Of a stretch of DNA of 64,000 bases, positions 31,320 through 43,080 are shown piece by piece (within the stretch, counting starts at the first letter, position 1; each line of letters opens with the position of its first letter). A program made the translations under genes and the position numbers. The stretch comes from Abelmoschus esculentus (Eukaryota; Streptophyta; Magnoliopsida; Malvales; Malvaceae): contig JAUCBN010000046.1 in assembly GCA_035048815.1 (NCBI GenBank), forward strand, positions 12,006,999-12,070,998, written 5' to 3'. Under the pieces are notes generated by a model. That model worked only from the letters and a program-made list of their open reading frames with translations, was not told the DNA's origin and did no database searches.

Positions 31320-34283
31320 TGTAAGACCCGAATTTTATCCGGGAGAGCCTACATAAATATGTAGATAATAGTAAGGTATAAATTTCAGAAGAATATAATA
31401 AAAATAAAATAAATTATAAAAAATAATAAAAGAGATAAGGTTTGAGTCGGTTAAGGGGAAAGGAGGTTACTAGTAGTTATGAAATTCATGGGTCGAGGGA
31501 ATTAAAAAAGAAAAACAGAGAAGAAGTGAGGGAGGGGAGAAAACACGGCAATTGGAAAAAAAGGAGAAACATTCACGTGAGGAAAAAGAAGGAAATTGAT
31601 CGATTGGAATTCGAAAGGTCACCGGAGAGAGTTGGTCGCCGGATTGTTCATCAACATTGTTGAATTTGGTTCCGAAAGGTAAGTTTCTTCACTTTTTCTC
31701 ATTTGTTTCATCAATTTTAGTTCCTACTTTAGATCAAAACTTTCGAATATAAGCAGCAAAAAACTTTAGGTTTAGTTTCGGATCAAAATGCAGACTAAGA
31801 TGCCTATTCGAGTCCTTTTAGTTGTTGTTGGTGTTCAAGTTTTGGTTGAAATTGAATATCTTAGTTGGATTCTGGTTCGGGTAGGTTTAGGATGAAGTCC
31901 GGGTTCGAATGTTTAGTTTAGGGGTTGAATCGGGTAGATTTAAGTGTTAGATTTGAAATTTTAGGTGCCTCGTTGATTTTTATGTGTTTTTGAGGTTTCC
32001 AGTGGGTTTTCCGACACCGGAGATGGTCACCGATGCCGAAAACGATCTTCTGGCGGTGGCCGAAAAACTCGTCGGTGCGGTAGTTGGCGGCGGCGACATG
32101 GATCTGAGGGCGGTTGGTACGACGGTTCTAGGACGTGTTCTTCATGTTCTTCGTGATTCATCGAAGAACACCAAGTGAAATGTATAAGTTTGATCCAAAA
32201 TTAGAGAGTTTTCTAGGTTGGGGAGTGTTAGAGTTGAGAGAGTTTGGGTTTGGGTGAGTTGTCCGAGTCAAAGAGCCTTCTGACCGAGTCAACTCGAGTC
32301 TAGGGGTAGTGGTTCACCAATGGAACGACGCCGTTTTGCCAGACGGGTTTACGCAGGTTGGATCCGGGTTAACTCGGATCCGCGTGTTTTCGAATAAAAT
32401 GGGAAATTGCCCCCGTGGTTCCTCGGGTTTCAAGCTGTTATTCATTTTAGTCCCTAAATCTCTTAATTAACCCTTAAAACTCTAAAATTCACTCAATTTA
32501 ATCCCTAATCGAACCTAAATCGAACCCTAAATCCAAAATTTCATCAGGGTAGATTTAAGTGTTAGATTTGAAATTTTTGTTGCTCCGTCGATTTTTAGGT
32601 GTTTTTGAGGTCCGGTGGGTTTTCCGGCACCGGAAATGGTCACCGGTGCTGAAAACGATCTTCTAGCGGTGGCCGGAAAACTCGTCGGTGCGGTGGTTGG
32701 CGGCGGCGACATAGATCTGAGGGCGGCTGGTACGATAGTTCTAGGACATGTTCTTCATGTTCTTCGTGATTCATCGAAGAACACCAAGTGAAATGTGTGA
32801 GTTTGATCCAAAATTAGAGAGTTTTCTGGGTTGGGGAGTGTTAAAGTTGAGAGAGTTTGGGTTTGGGTGAGTCGGCCGAGTCAAACAAAGAGCCTTCTAA
32901 CCGAGTCAAATCGAGTCTAAGGGTAGTGGTTCACCCATGGAACGATGTCGTTTTGCCAAACGGGTTCACGCGGGTTGGACCTGGATCAACCCGAATCCAC
33001 TTGTTTTCTAATAAAATGGGAAATTGCCCCCTTGGTCCCTCGGGTTTCAAGCTGCTATTCATTTTAGTCCCTAAATCTCTTAATTAACCCTTAAAACTCT
33101 AAAATTCACTCAATTTAATCCCTAATCGAACCCTAAATCCAAAATTTCATCAAGATAGACAAGTAATTTAAATTAGTTTAATCCTTTAGCTTAGAAATAA
33201 TTTAATTAGGTTCTTAACCGAGTTTAATTAAATTTTCTAGGTTTAGAATTAATTTAATTTAATTAAGTCTAATTCAACCCCTAAAAAATCAAATCCATGT
33301 CAATTAAATTGTTGCTTCTCATTTATGCAATGTTATTTCCAGTTGTTTCAATTTAATTTCTCTTGGTGTAATCGAGCTCCCATGTCTCTTTAATAAAAAG
33401 TAACTTAGCTAATTTATCTTTTTTTTTTTGCTTTATTGTTTTATTTATTTATTGTTTTATTTATTTGTTTATTTTTGTTCGCAAGTTTTAAAAGCATGTA
33501 GTATATCTGTTTAGGATCACTTAATTTTCATGTAGATTAATTAAATCAGAGCCTTTTTAGGATTAATCACTTTAATTACATAACTAAATTAAATAGGAAG
33601 ATAATTTAGTAACGATGACGTTCTAATCGTATATCTCGGATACACTAAGTGGTCAGTGTTTTGACATAACATTATGTTGGCCAATAGTGTACTTTGGTAT
33701 CGTATTCGGCACGTCATCGAAACATAGAAAATGATAAATAATTTAGGGTTAGAATTTAATAAAATTAATTAGGCAAAAACTAGAATCACCAATAGTATTA
33801 TTAATTTTGTTCGGTGTCGAGATGGTAGTGTCTGATCATTCGGATCTTATCATAATACACTTGGTGAAATTAATAATTTAATGAGGGTTTTAAATATTCA
33901 ATTAATGGATCCTTATAGGTTAGAACTTAAAATTGACAAGATAATAATTTATCATGCATTTAAAATATTTTGGGTCAGAATCTATATTTCTTTAAATAAG
34001 AGTTAAGGTTTCCTATTATAGGACGTCTTTTTCAAAGCTCGTATTTAAAAGAAATGTACCTTTTTACTCAAAAGTATATTCTCATTCGAACGATATTTAT
34101 TTGACAATGACGGATTAAATTAATATTATTATTCAAAATGACAAAATGCCACGTGTAATTAATAAGGTACCAATCTTGGGCGTTTGTAAGGGTCGCCCTT
34201 ACACGTAACCGACTCCCGAATCCAAATGTTTTTAAAAGAATCTCTGGTTTGTTTTATGGTGTCTGGCCTACCAAAGTGGCCGG
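31320..34283 (+). repeat. Probable LTR of element E (Tat/Ogre type), right end uncertain
   Basis: Begins TGTAAGACCCGAATTTTATCC directly after the purine tract. It contains a 615-base tandem duplication and, near its right end, the words GTAACCGACTCCCGAATCC and GGCCGGTGGCGACTCC that I associate with the LTR-PBS border of Tat/Ogre elements. The right limit is set before TGGCGACTCCA (34284-34294). If that word is not a PBS remnant, the LTR may end elsewhere. No coding capacity was seen; ORFs inside are small and not conserved between the two duplicated copies. Confidence 0.55.
31932..33152 (+). repeat. Tandem duplication inside the element E LTR (615 + 606 bases)
   Basis: Copy 1 (31932-32546) and copy 2 (32547-33152) both start GGGTAGATTTAAGTGTTAG and end CCAAAATTTCATCA, with scattered substitutions and small indels. 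Both carry TTCTTCATGTTCTTCGTGAT, the GTCGTTTTGCCA-type word and the GGGAAATTGCCCCC stretch. Divergence of several percent says the duplication is not recent. Confidence 0.88.
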
Positions 34284-34294
34284 TGGCGACTCCA
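34284..34294 (+). other. PBS-like remnant (tRNA-Arg type)
   Basis: TGGCGACTCCA matches the first 11 bases of the tRNA-Arg-type primer site I recall for Tat/Ogre elements, then diverges (AGTTATTTTA). Short and unverified. Confidence 0.35.
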
Positions 34295-35352
34295 AGTTAT
34301 TTTAAAATTAAACGTTTTTAACATAACCTTAATTTTTAATATTTTCAAATTCATTTTTAAAAATTTAAATAATATGTATTTTTAATAAAATTTTGGTTTT
34401 CATAATTAACAATTAAAAGGGGTAAAAAAACTCGATTTTTCAAAACTAATTCGCCAGGCTATTTTTCACACTTTCGGTTTTAAAATAGTCGCGAAAATTA
34501 TATATATTTATTATATTTTTATATATTAAATTTAATATTTTTATTATTTTTTCTAGGATGGATCATTGAGATATATTGATCGAATCAAAATTGAATTATA
34601 TTTTTTATTATATCAGAGTGGATCGAGAATACAATATTAGAATTGAGATATGTCAGAATCAAAAACAAATTATTTAAATTTTAAATCGTATCAAATCGAT
34701 AAAAAACCCATTCCATTATCATCTTTAAAAATGTTTTCCTTTGGCCGACCAGCTCAAACCTCATAGAATTTGAATTATTTACTTGTCAACTTAGATCAAA
34801 CAAATAGAGACGTTTACTAGCCGAGTACCCCCAAAGTTTATGCAAGATGTTACATTTTATAGAAACTAAAAAAATACAAATAAATAGGTATAAAATTTTG
34901 ACAAATTATATTCCTTTGGCAAAAATTAAATTTATACTTTCTTGGTATACCATCATATGATTTTTCCAACAATGCATACGTATATATTTGAAAGGAATAT
35001 ATTAATAAAATATTTTGGGTCAAAAAATTTGCATACCATATGAATTATTAGGTAAACATACCCCACAATGACTAATGTTGTATTATATTTACTAATTGCA
35101 ATTAATGAAATGAGGCTTATTTCAAAGCTGACTTCTGAATAAAAGCCAAACATATAGGATATTAATGCTAGGAACAAAATTAATTATAAACAAGGTTGAG
35201 TTTTACCTATAATTAATTGGTATAGTTAATTGGTATAGTGAAATGAGATATTAAGGTTTTGTTTGGTACGAAGGATAATTTTTTTATAAAAAAATTAGTT
35301 AATTAAGAATTTGAATCTTAAGGTTTTGAATGAAGTAAATTAGGTTAGGAAG
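34295..35352. other. AT-rich stretch, no gene seen
   Basis: I see no credible ORF, RNA gene or element end. A small ORF at 34953-35177 (minus) is hydrophobic by composition only. The part to about 34550 (TCGCGAAAATTATATAT) may still belong to the Tat-type LTR. Confidence 0.5.
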
Positions 35353-35938
35353 ATAGCGGCTAGGGGTGAGAAGAAACTCGATTATCCAGTCCTGAACCCG
35401 GTCAGATCCAATAGATTTTATCTGGAATTAGTTTTGGTAGGATCGGTATTGGATCCAGAATTTAGATCCCGGTCGTAACCGGGATCTGATCTTGATTTTC
35501 TTGACTCGATACCCACTGGGTATTTAATAGGACCGGGACTAATACCAGGTACTTGATACTGGTTTTTTTGCTTGTAATAGATAATGTTCTTTTGTTTATT
35601 TTTTTCTTATCAAATTTTCTCTTTATGTATGAATATCATGACTATGACCTGTTTTAAAACTTTAATTTTCAAACCTATAATATTCTAATTTTATTATTTA
35701 ATAATATTATTGGTGGTTGAATTTTTTTCTTATTGTTCAGATTTTCTTAATAATAAACTAATTGATCGGGTACTCAATATTGATACTGATTCCCATTAGT
35801 AACGGGAATAATTCCTAAAATTTAGGAACTGGTGTGATCAGGACCGAGAATAGTTTCAATTTTCAGAAACCAATGGCTATCGGGATCAATTCTAGTCAAA
35901 TTGACTGGGTATTCGATCTTACTCATCCTAATAGCGCC
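35353..35938. mobile_element. hAT-like MITE with 8-base duplication
   Basis: Element 35361-35930 starts TAGGGGTGAG and ends ACTCATCCTA (reverse complement TAGGATGAGT). It is flanked by ATAGCGGC (35353-35360) and ATAGCGCC (35931-35938), an 8-base duplication with one change. An 8-base duplication, imperfect TIRs and lack of coding content point to a non-autonomous hAT-type element. The interior has GATCC/GGGATC-rich words (GGTCGTAACCGGGATCTGATC). Confidence 0.65.
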
Positions 35939-36656
35939 TATAACGAGTCTCTAAAATATTTAAGTCATATTAGTCAATTAATAAGTTAAATATAGTTGAT
36001 TAAAAGAAGAATGTTAAGTTTTAACCGTATGTTAAGATGCGATGGTAAATATGACTCTTATCTTAAATATTAATTAAGTATTCAATCCTTATCTTGATAT
36101 AGAATAACTTTAAATTTTGCCTTTATTTTTTATATAGAGAAGAATAATTATATGTTTTGTTTAAAAAATTAATCCTAATTAAAAGAAAAGGAGTACATAT
36201 TCTAATAATTACAATAATTTAAAAGAGTATAATCAAAACAAATAAATTAATTTATCAAGATGATGCATAACATCATAAGTACAAAGAAAGATCAACCAAT
36301 TTTACCTGCAGTTAACACTTGACTGTCACCTTTACTTTCAGCTATGCCTTTTCTTTGTTTAGAATGTAAAATAATTCAAATAATATATAAAGAAATATAA
36401 AAAACTTCGTGACCATTCACGTCTCTATTAATATAAGCCAACGAAATATATCGAATTAATATTGAACTCACTCAAATAAATTTTTTGAATAAATAAATAA
36501 AATGTTGAACTTTAGTGTTATTTTTTTTAAATGTTTATTTGACCATCATTTTATCCTCCTAACAAATAGATGAATTAATAAAACAATCCCATTAAAATAA
36601 ATAAATAAATAATAGTGGAAAAGGGAAATTAATGAATACCCAAAGCATATAGTATG

Positions 36657-36692
<36 letters not shown>

Positions 36693-37370
36693 GTCCCACA
36701 TTTTTATACCCAAATGAAACTAAGCATGACTTTGTTGAAAACATCAGTCTATCTACTCTATATTCTATGCTATTTTTATTTTATTTAAATAAATTTGCAT
36801 GGCATATTGCCAGTGCAATACCATGCATTAATTTATTAATTTTCTTAGATGAGAAATGAGGGAATATATTATATAGTTTCACCTACCAAATAAAATAATT
36901 TATCTAAGCACTGACTCTGAGAATATAAATATGAATATTTATGAAATTATTAATCAAGAACTAGTCGTGAAGCTTCTTTCAAATTGACAAAATTTCATTG
37001 GGTTGAATTATTTAAAAATTATATGGTGGGTAAGAGTATAGTGGATGTTGGACATCATCATCATCATATGGCATGGCATGCCATGCCATGTCATGCCATA
37101 TTATGTTAATGGTTATCTTGCCATAAGTTAATATGGATATTATGTTAATGGTTATCTTGCCATAAGTTAATATGGATTTATTGATATTTGGGTAAGTAGC
37201 GGATTGAGTTAAATAAATTTTTTGAGTTAGTTGTGATGATAAATATTTTTTATAATTAATTTTTTCGGTTAAGTTATATTAAACTGAATTATTTGAATTT
37301 TTATTTAAATTTAATTATAAATATTTATAGTTGTGATGATATTTATAATTGTTTCGTCTTCTAACAAGCA
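35939..37370. other. AT-rich intergenic stretch with microsatellite and short repeats
   Basis: No gene seen. A (TA)n tract lies at 36658-36688. GGCATGGCATGCCATGCC near 37070-37090 is a palindrome. A 39-base unit (ATTATGTTAATGGTTATC...) is tandemly repeated at 37100-37138 and 37139-37176. Confidence 0.7.
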
Positions 37371-37428
37371 TCTACATCCACTACCTTAGCTTCTCACTAA
37401 GGATTTTCTAAATTCACTAAAAATTTGA
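37371..37428. repeat. Fragment of a Sirevirus-like LTR
   Basis: TCTACATCCACTACCTTAGC and the following TCTCACTAAGGATTTTCTAA match 40008-40060 in the Copia LTR with a few changes. An old fragment about 58 bases long. Confidence 0.6.
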
Positions 37429-37450
37429 TATTAATCATTTGATATTAATC

Positions 37451-37544
37451 GCTCAATCACTGTGCTGACAATACTGATGCTCGAATTCGTAACCTCCAAG
37501 AACGACAACTGTTCCTTTAACCGATGAAGCTAGATGATTCGTGC
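37451..37544 (-). mobile_element. tRNA-derived SINE-like copy 1 (partial)
   Basis: On the minus strand it starts GCACGAATCATCTAGCTTCA with an A-box-like TAGCTTCATCGGTTAAAGG, then GGTTACGAATTCGAGCATC as a B-box-like region. It is the same family as 48618-48774, truncated at the 3' end. Confidence 0.5.
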
Positions 37545-37697
37545 ATATATTTATAGACATACTTACGAGAGATTTGTATCTTTTAAAAAATATATATATA
37601 TGAGAGAGTTGCATAAGAAGACAGACATGCTCATTCTCCAATCTCAAGTAGTGACAGATCCGCATTAATAGGCTCACGAATTCTCATGCAAAACTGA

Positions 37698-37753
<56 letters not shown>
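37698..37753. repeat. (AAT)n microsatellite
   Basis: An uninterrupted run of about 18 AAT units. Confidence 0.95.
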
Positions 37754-39868
37754 GTTTTTAACATATATACCGATGATAAAAAAATATATATTTTTTTACT
37801 TTTAGTTTTTAGAATTTAAATATTAAAATTTTCATATTTATCATTAAACTTTAAGGTTTAAAATAGATTTTATGATTTAAAATTTAGGTTTTAAAAGCCA
37901 ACGTATTAAAATAAAATAAATATGTAACAAATAATAACAGGTCTAAAAATATTTTTAAGTGAGAGTATATTTAACAGAGTAAAAATTTAAGGTTAAAAAT
38001 AAAATATAAATATTTAAAGATAAGATAAATTTATAAATAAATTATTTTTTAAAAAAAATTATATAACAAAATTAAAAAAAAAAATCTTGGGGTGCATGGG
38101 GGTAATTTTTGCTTCCTACTTCATAGAATTTCGTCATTGCAAATATACATAAAATTTTAAAATTTATGATAAACATAAGTTATAAATATTAAAAAATTTA
38201 AAATTAACTATTAAAAATTCAAAAAATTGAAGATAAATATATAAATTTTAAAAAAAAAAATTTAATTGCATTAACCCACCTAATTATCTACATAGACTCA
38301 CCGGTGGTGACAAATTAGAAACTTGTTTGTGAAAATATTAAATAATTACTCATAATAATACGATATTAAAAAATATTAATTAATCATAAAAATAATAGTT
38401 TTCGGTTTGAATTTAATTTAATTGATATTGTCTTCCGACACCAGCGGTATAATAGAATAGAAATCCTCTATTTTTTTTATCATGCCTCTATCCACGTCTT
38501 CTATTAAAAATTCTAAAAAAATGAATTTTAAACTTTAACCCTTATTTTTTATATCATAAACTCTAAACCTTACACACTAAAAAATACGCCCTACCCCTTA
38601 TTTCTTAAACCCTAACCATAACCCTTAATCTAGAACTTTAAACCCTACGCCCTAAACTCTCTAATTTAAAGCGGAAACACGAATAGAGATATAGGAAAAA
38701 GAAAGACGATTTACACCCGATACACCATACAACAAAACGTTTGATCGAAAGTTCGAGAAGAGATCCTCCTTTTTAGTTAATTTGCATGGTTGACGTAAAA
38801 AACCAAGACCTTCACGTGCTTCTTGTATCAGGTTGAAATATTACCACTCAATATGTGGGGACAAGGGTTGTCTGTCAAGCTAGGTTTAGCTGTTGGGGAC
38901 TGTCATGTTCGTTTTCTTTAGTTTTTTTCCTTACGTTGGAGATCATGTGTACAATGTTATTTCAACATATATTATCTGTTAAATCTTAAATATATGTATA
39001 AAAATTAATGATTTTTTATTAAGACATGTCAAAAGAACCAGTTGAAATTGGTTGAATCATAAATCTCTGTATGTGTTGGCAAAGTCATGGCAAGAACCCT
39101 GTGAAGTATGATTGGAACGGCAAAACAACACCCTGTCCTGTCCTAAACTCCACTGTCCATGTCAACAACACGTGTGAAGAATGGAAAAGTTCCATTCCAT
39201 GTCCTAACACCCAACCAAGAAATAAACCTTCCCATGACCTCTAATTAAAGGTTAGATCCACCCAAAGAGAAACACAGAGGTGGAAATCACCTGCTTTTTC
39301 TTATATCTTCATTTGTACCTTCTGTTAAAATTTCTTAAAAATTTGAATTTTAAATCTTAACCTTTATTTTCTATACCCTACACCCTAAAAAAACACCTTA
39401 CCCCTAATTCTCTAAACCCTAACCCTAACAACAACCATTAACTCTAAACCCTTTAATTTAAAGTGAAAACACGAATAGAAACATAAAAAAAGGAAAACGA
39501 TTCGCACCCCAAATCAAAGTATGACATTCAAGATTAATATGTTCAAAAAATATTGGATTCATTTAAAAATTTATATGCCTAATATATTCGATTATAATGA
39601 AAGAATATTTTATACATCGACTGTAAAAGTTTTATTTTTTATTGGATTCATTCAAGTTTTATTCTTTATTTCTCTTTTATATATATATATATATATATCA
39701 TATAAAGAGTTTTTTCTTATTATTTTATTTTTTATACTCTTATAAGCTTAATTCTTATAAACACATGTTTGTTTGATTTTCATTATATTTGGCAAAAAAA
39801 ATCTTTAATAAATTCTTTAATATATATATTTTAAGACAAATTTATAATTAATCCATATTTTAAAATCT
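37754..39868. other. AT-rich stretch with two CCCTAAA-rich dispersed repeats, no gene
   Basis: Two copies of a roughly 210-base repeat at about 38505-38735 and 39310-39508 share TTTAAACTTTAACCCTTATT-like, ACCCTAAAC-like and TTTAAAG-GGAAACACGAATAGA words. The same family recurs at 46040-46215 and, reversed, at 48830-49030. The ORF at 39521-39745 is AT-driven. A (TA)n tract lies near 39675-39699. Confidence 0.6.
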
Positions 39869-39873
39869 ATACA
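39869..39873. repeat. Target site duplication of the Copia element (left)
   Basis: ATACA, repeated at 44142-44146 directly after the right LTR. Confidence 0.9.
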
Positions 39874-40984
39874 TGTTAGGCTTGAAGGGCTCGATGAATA
39901 AACGATTAAATTTGCCAAGTGGTGGAGAAGTGACTATTTGGGTGATTTATAGTGGAAACAAAAAGATACACAATTTGACACAAGGATTTATAGTGGTTCG
40001 ACCACGCCTACATCCACTACCTTAGCTTCCCACTAAGGATTTCCCAAATTCACTAAGAATTTCAACCTTTTGAGGCCAAAGGGATAACCTTACAATCCTA
40101 GACTCAAATCCGAATCTAGCATCCAAAGTTCACAACCCGAACTTTGGGAATTCACTCAAATAAGAGAAACTTAGCAAACTTGTTTAATCCTTCTAACAAG
40201 GCTAATGTTTGCAATCTAAGCATTCACCCAATTCCTAATTACACTTGAGCATATATTGATAATTAAGTTCACAAATGTTTATCTACCCAAATAATAGAAA
40301 TTTAAGCACTAAGACAAATCTTTGATCATATTGTTGTTACAATTGAAGCATTAGTCTTCTGTTGATGCTTGAGTCTTCCTTTTATCATCCGAAATGAGCT
40401 TCTAGCCGTTTATGACCGTTGGGGATGTTTTGGGGCCGTTTGTAGCTGATTACAAGGCATATTTCTGTTTCTGGTGCAGGTGGTATCGATACCGCTCCTA
40501 GCCGTTGGGGGTTTTCTCAAATCGTTTATGACCGTTGGGGGTGTTTAGAAACTGGTATCGAAACTGGTATAGATACCGGTATAGAAACGGGTGATATAGA
40601 TACCAGTATAAAAACAGGTGGTATGGATACCGGTATAGAAACAGGTGGTATGGATACCGGTATAGAAACTGGTATAGATACCGGTATAGAAACCAAACAT
40701 CACAATGGTGAAAGGGTATCGATACCAGTATCGATACCACTGTGATTTTGCCTTTGAAAACATGGCATTGATGAACAGTATCGAAACACTTTGAAGGTGT
40801 ATCGAAACACATGAGTTAAAAACACTTATTTAGTTTCTTTAAATCATTTAAAACATATTTAAAATCTCTCAAAAACATCTTAAATATATTTTCAAGTAGT
40901 TTGGACATAAGAACCATTTTTGAAATCTTTTCAAATTAGTCCAAAACTATTTTTCAATTATTATATCAAAACATTAGTTCTACA
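39874..40984 (-). repeat. 3' LTR of the Copia element
   Basis: 1111 bases; on + strand TGTTAGGCTTGAAGGGCTCG to CATTAGTTCTACA. It contains the TGGTATAGATACCGGTATAG-type palindromic minisatellite (40545-40690). The right LTR has fewer units. Confidence 0.88.
40545..40690. repeat. Palindromic minisatellite in the left Copia LTR
   Basis: Roughly 12-24 base units mix GGTATAGATACC and GATACCGGTATAG, both self-complementary, separated by AAACAGGTGGTATG. The right LTR counterpart (43768-43862) is about 50 bases shorter, so copy number has changed since insertion. Confidence 0.8.
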
Positions 40985-40986
40985 AT

Positions 40987-41470
40987 CTCCCCCTTTTTGA
41001 TATAATAAAACCAACTTGAAAAATTGTTTTTGAGATTGCTCCCCCTTTGTAAAATAAACCATTTGAATAAGAGAATAATGATTCAAAAATATTTAAGCTC
41101 CCCCTTACTCATTAAACAATTTGAAAAATCAATTTTTCACAACATTCTCCCCCTTTTTGTTATATCAAAAATGGTTCAAACCAAGTTTGAAAAACTTTAA
41201 AGCTCATAACATAGGAGAGTTTTAAAATGTCAATTGTTTTAAAAACAAATACAAAACTTAGTTTATGAAAAGAAAAGACTCCCCCTTACTCAAGGCATCA
41301 ATAAGATGTTAGTTCAACAATTATGATAATCTAGTTTAAACAAAAGATAAACAAAAATAAAGCTAAAACTAGATTTTACCACACTTGAACTCAAGGGAGG
41401 ATGTGAAGCCTTCCTTCTTCAAGTGTTCATCTTGTGTGTATGGAGCTCCCCCTTAATCTTTCACTTTGTT
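40987..41470 (-). other. Multiple polypurine tracts upstream of the Copia 3' LTR
   Basis: The minus strand carries AAAAAGGGGGAGA next to the LTR (40987-40998) and further AAGGGGGAG-like tracts near 41040, 41099, 41146, 41281 and 41446. Repeated purine tracts in this position are a described hallmark of Sireviruses. The rest of the region has no ORF. Confidence 0.7.
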
Positions 41471-41721
41471 GCTCATACCTCCATCACACCTAAAATGAAA
41501 CAATCAAGTAATTTTTGGTATCCAAATTGCTTTGGATCCTTTAACGTTAGTAGCACATAATTTAGTCCCCTTATGAATCCATTTTTCAATTTCATCCTTT
41601 TTGGTTGAAGTGATTAGTCATTTTGGGATCCAAACACTTCTAAAACATTTTCCGTTCACAAATCTAGGGGCACTAGATTGTCTCATGTAAAAGTTTGACT
41701 TTCCCAAAATTTTTTTTCGTT

Positions 41722-42988
41722 TCAAGTTCTTTGGAAATCAAATTTTTTTTCTTTCTTAAGATCATCTAAAACAATTTGATGATCTTTTTCAATCGTTTGA
41801 AGCAAATTTTGTAAATCAAAAACTTTAAGTTCAAAATTTTTTATTTTTGCTTCAAACTTCAAATCGGTTTTCAAAAGTAAATCATTTTCAATTTTCAACT
41901 TTGAAATCAATTTCTTTTTCTTTGAAAATGCAATTTTGAAATCAGAAACCAATTTATCATAAGCTTCTTGCAACTCATCAAATGAATAAGAATTTAAAGT
42001 TTGAGAGTTAGAAGCTACCTCCCCCTCATTGAGGGCCATCAAGCATAGGTTGGCTTCTTCATTTTCGATGGAGTCCTCATCACTCCAAGTAGCCACATAT
42101 GTTTGCTTCTTTGAAGATGATCCCCTTTTTGATAGACTTGTGAGAATCTTTCATCTTCTTCTTTGATTCGTGCTTTGAAGAATTTTTACTTTTGCTCCTT
42201 ACGAATCGATCAAAGTCTATGAAGAGTTGGGCAAGCTCTTCATCTCCTTGACTATGCTCCCCACTTGAATCTTCAAGGTGGATGTACTTGGAGGATTTGA
42301 GAGCAATGGTGTTGACATCTACACCAAGCTCTTGAACCTTCTTCTTCCCCATCAATCTAATATCTTCCTTCTTCTTCTCCTCTTCTCTTCCTTTCATCAT
42401 AATTTGATGTGTGAGGAGTGACCCCATGAGTTCATCAAGCTTGAGATTCTTCAAATTCTTTGCTTCGATGATGGCAGTCCTTTTTAAGTCCCATGACTCG
42501 GGAAGGGAATAGATAAGCTTACAAACAAGCTTCTCCTCCGAAATTATCTCTCCATATCCTCTAAGTCCATTGGTGATGGTGAAGAATCGATCGAACATCT
42601 TTGCTATGTCCTCTTCCGGATTCATCTTGAAGTTCTCATTCTCTTGGTTGAGGAGTCCAATCTTGGTCTCCTTTACTTCGTTTGTTCCCTCCTATGTAAC
42701 TTCGAGCTTGTCCCAAACTTCCTTGGCACTCTTACAAGAAGATATCTTCTCATAGATGCTTGGATGAAATGCACACACAAGAATGTGCAAAGCCTTGTGA
42801 TTAAGCATCATCTTCTTGCGATCTTCCACGCTCCATTCCGCCTTTGTTCCTTTTGGCACAAATGGTCCATCTTCAACTATATCCCATAGCTTGTAATCTC
42901 TTGAATTGATGAAATACATCATCCTTATCTTCCATTGGGAGTAGTTGGACCCGTCAAAGAAAGGTGGCTTGTCAATGGATTGAGCCAT
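41722..42988 (-). pseudogene. Copia gag (UBN2/DUF4219-type), interrupted
   Basis: Start at MAQSIDKPPFFDGSNYSQWK (42988). The gag domain then shows KIRMMYFINSRDYKLWDIVE, HKALHILVCAFHPSIYEKIS and SAKEVWDKLEVT. A TAG stop follows at 42689-42691, and the same frame resumes through EDIAKMFDRFFTITNGLRGY, CKLIYSLPESWDLKRTAI and LDELMGSLLTHQIMMKGREE to 42080. A third open piece (41722-42096), in another frame, begins near ATWSDEDSIENEEANLC and is a predicted coiled coil (KKKKLISKLKIENDLLLK). No CX2CX4HX4C zinc knuckle can be read between the pieces, so the RNA-binding module seems to be deleted. The product would form particles. Confidence 0.8.
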
Positions 42989-43066
42989 GGAATATCGGTT
43001 GATCGGTAATTGGTCGAGCTCGCTGGATCTTCTCAATAGGATGTTAATGCTCCTCGATTGAGCCTC

Positions 43067-43078
43067 GCTCTGATACCA
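43067..43078 (-). other. Primer binding site of the Copia element (tRNA-iMet)
   Basis: The minus strand reads TGGTATCAGAGC, the standard plant Copia primer site complementary to initiator tRNA-Met, two bases from the 5' LTR. Confidence 0.9.
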
Positions 43079-43080
43079 AT

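Noticed and set aside
31984..32178. 64-codon ORF in the Tat LTR with an acidic, valine-rich product
   Set aside because: The second copy of the 615-base duplication does not keep the frame, so it is a chance ORF.
37451..37544. tRNA gene
   Set aside because: A- and B-box-like words are present, but no cloverleaf or anticodon arm can be drawn, and related copies have SINE features.
40498..40812. Minus-strand Tyr-rich repeat protein
   Set aside because: It is the translation of the GGTATAGATACC minisatellite in the Copia LTR; the other LTR has a different unit number and frame.
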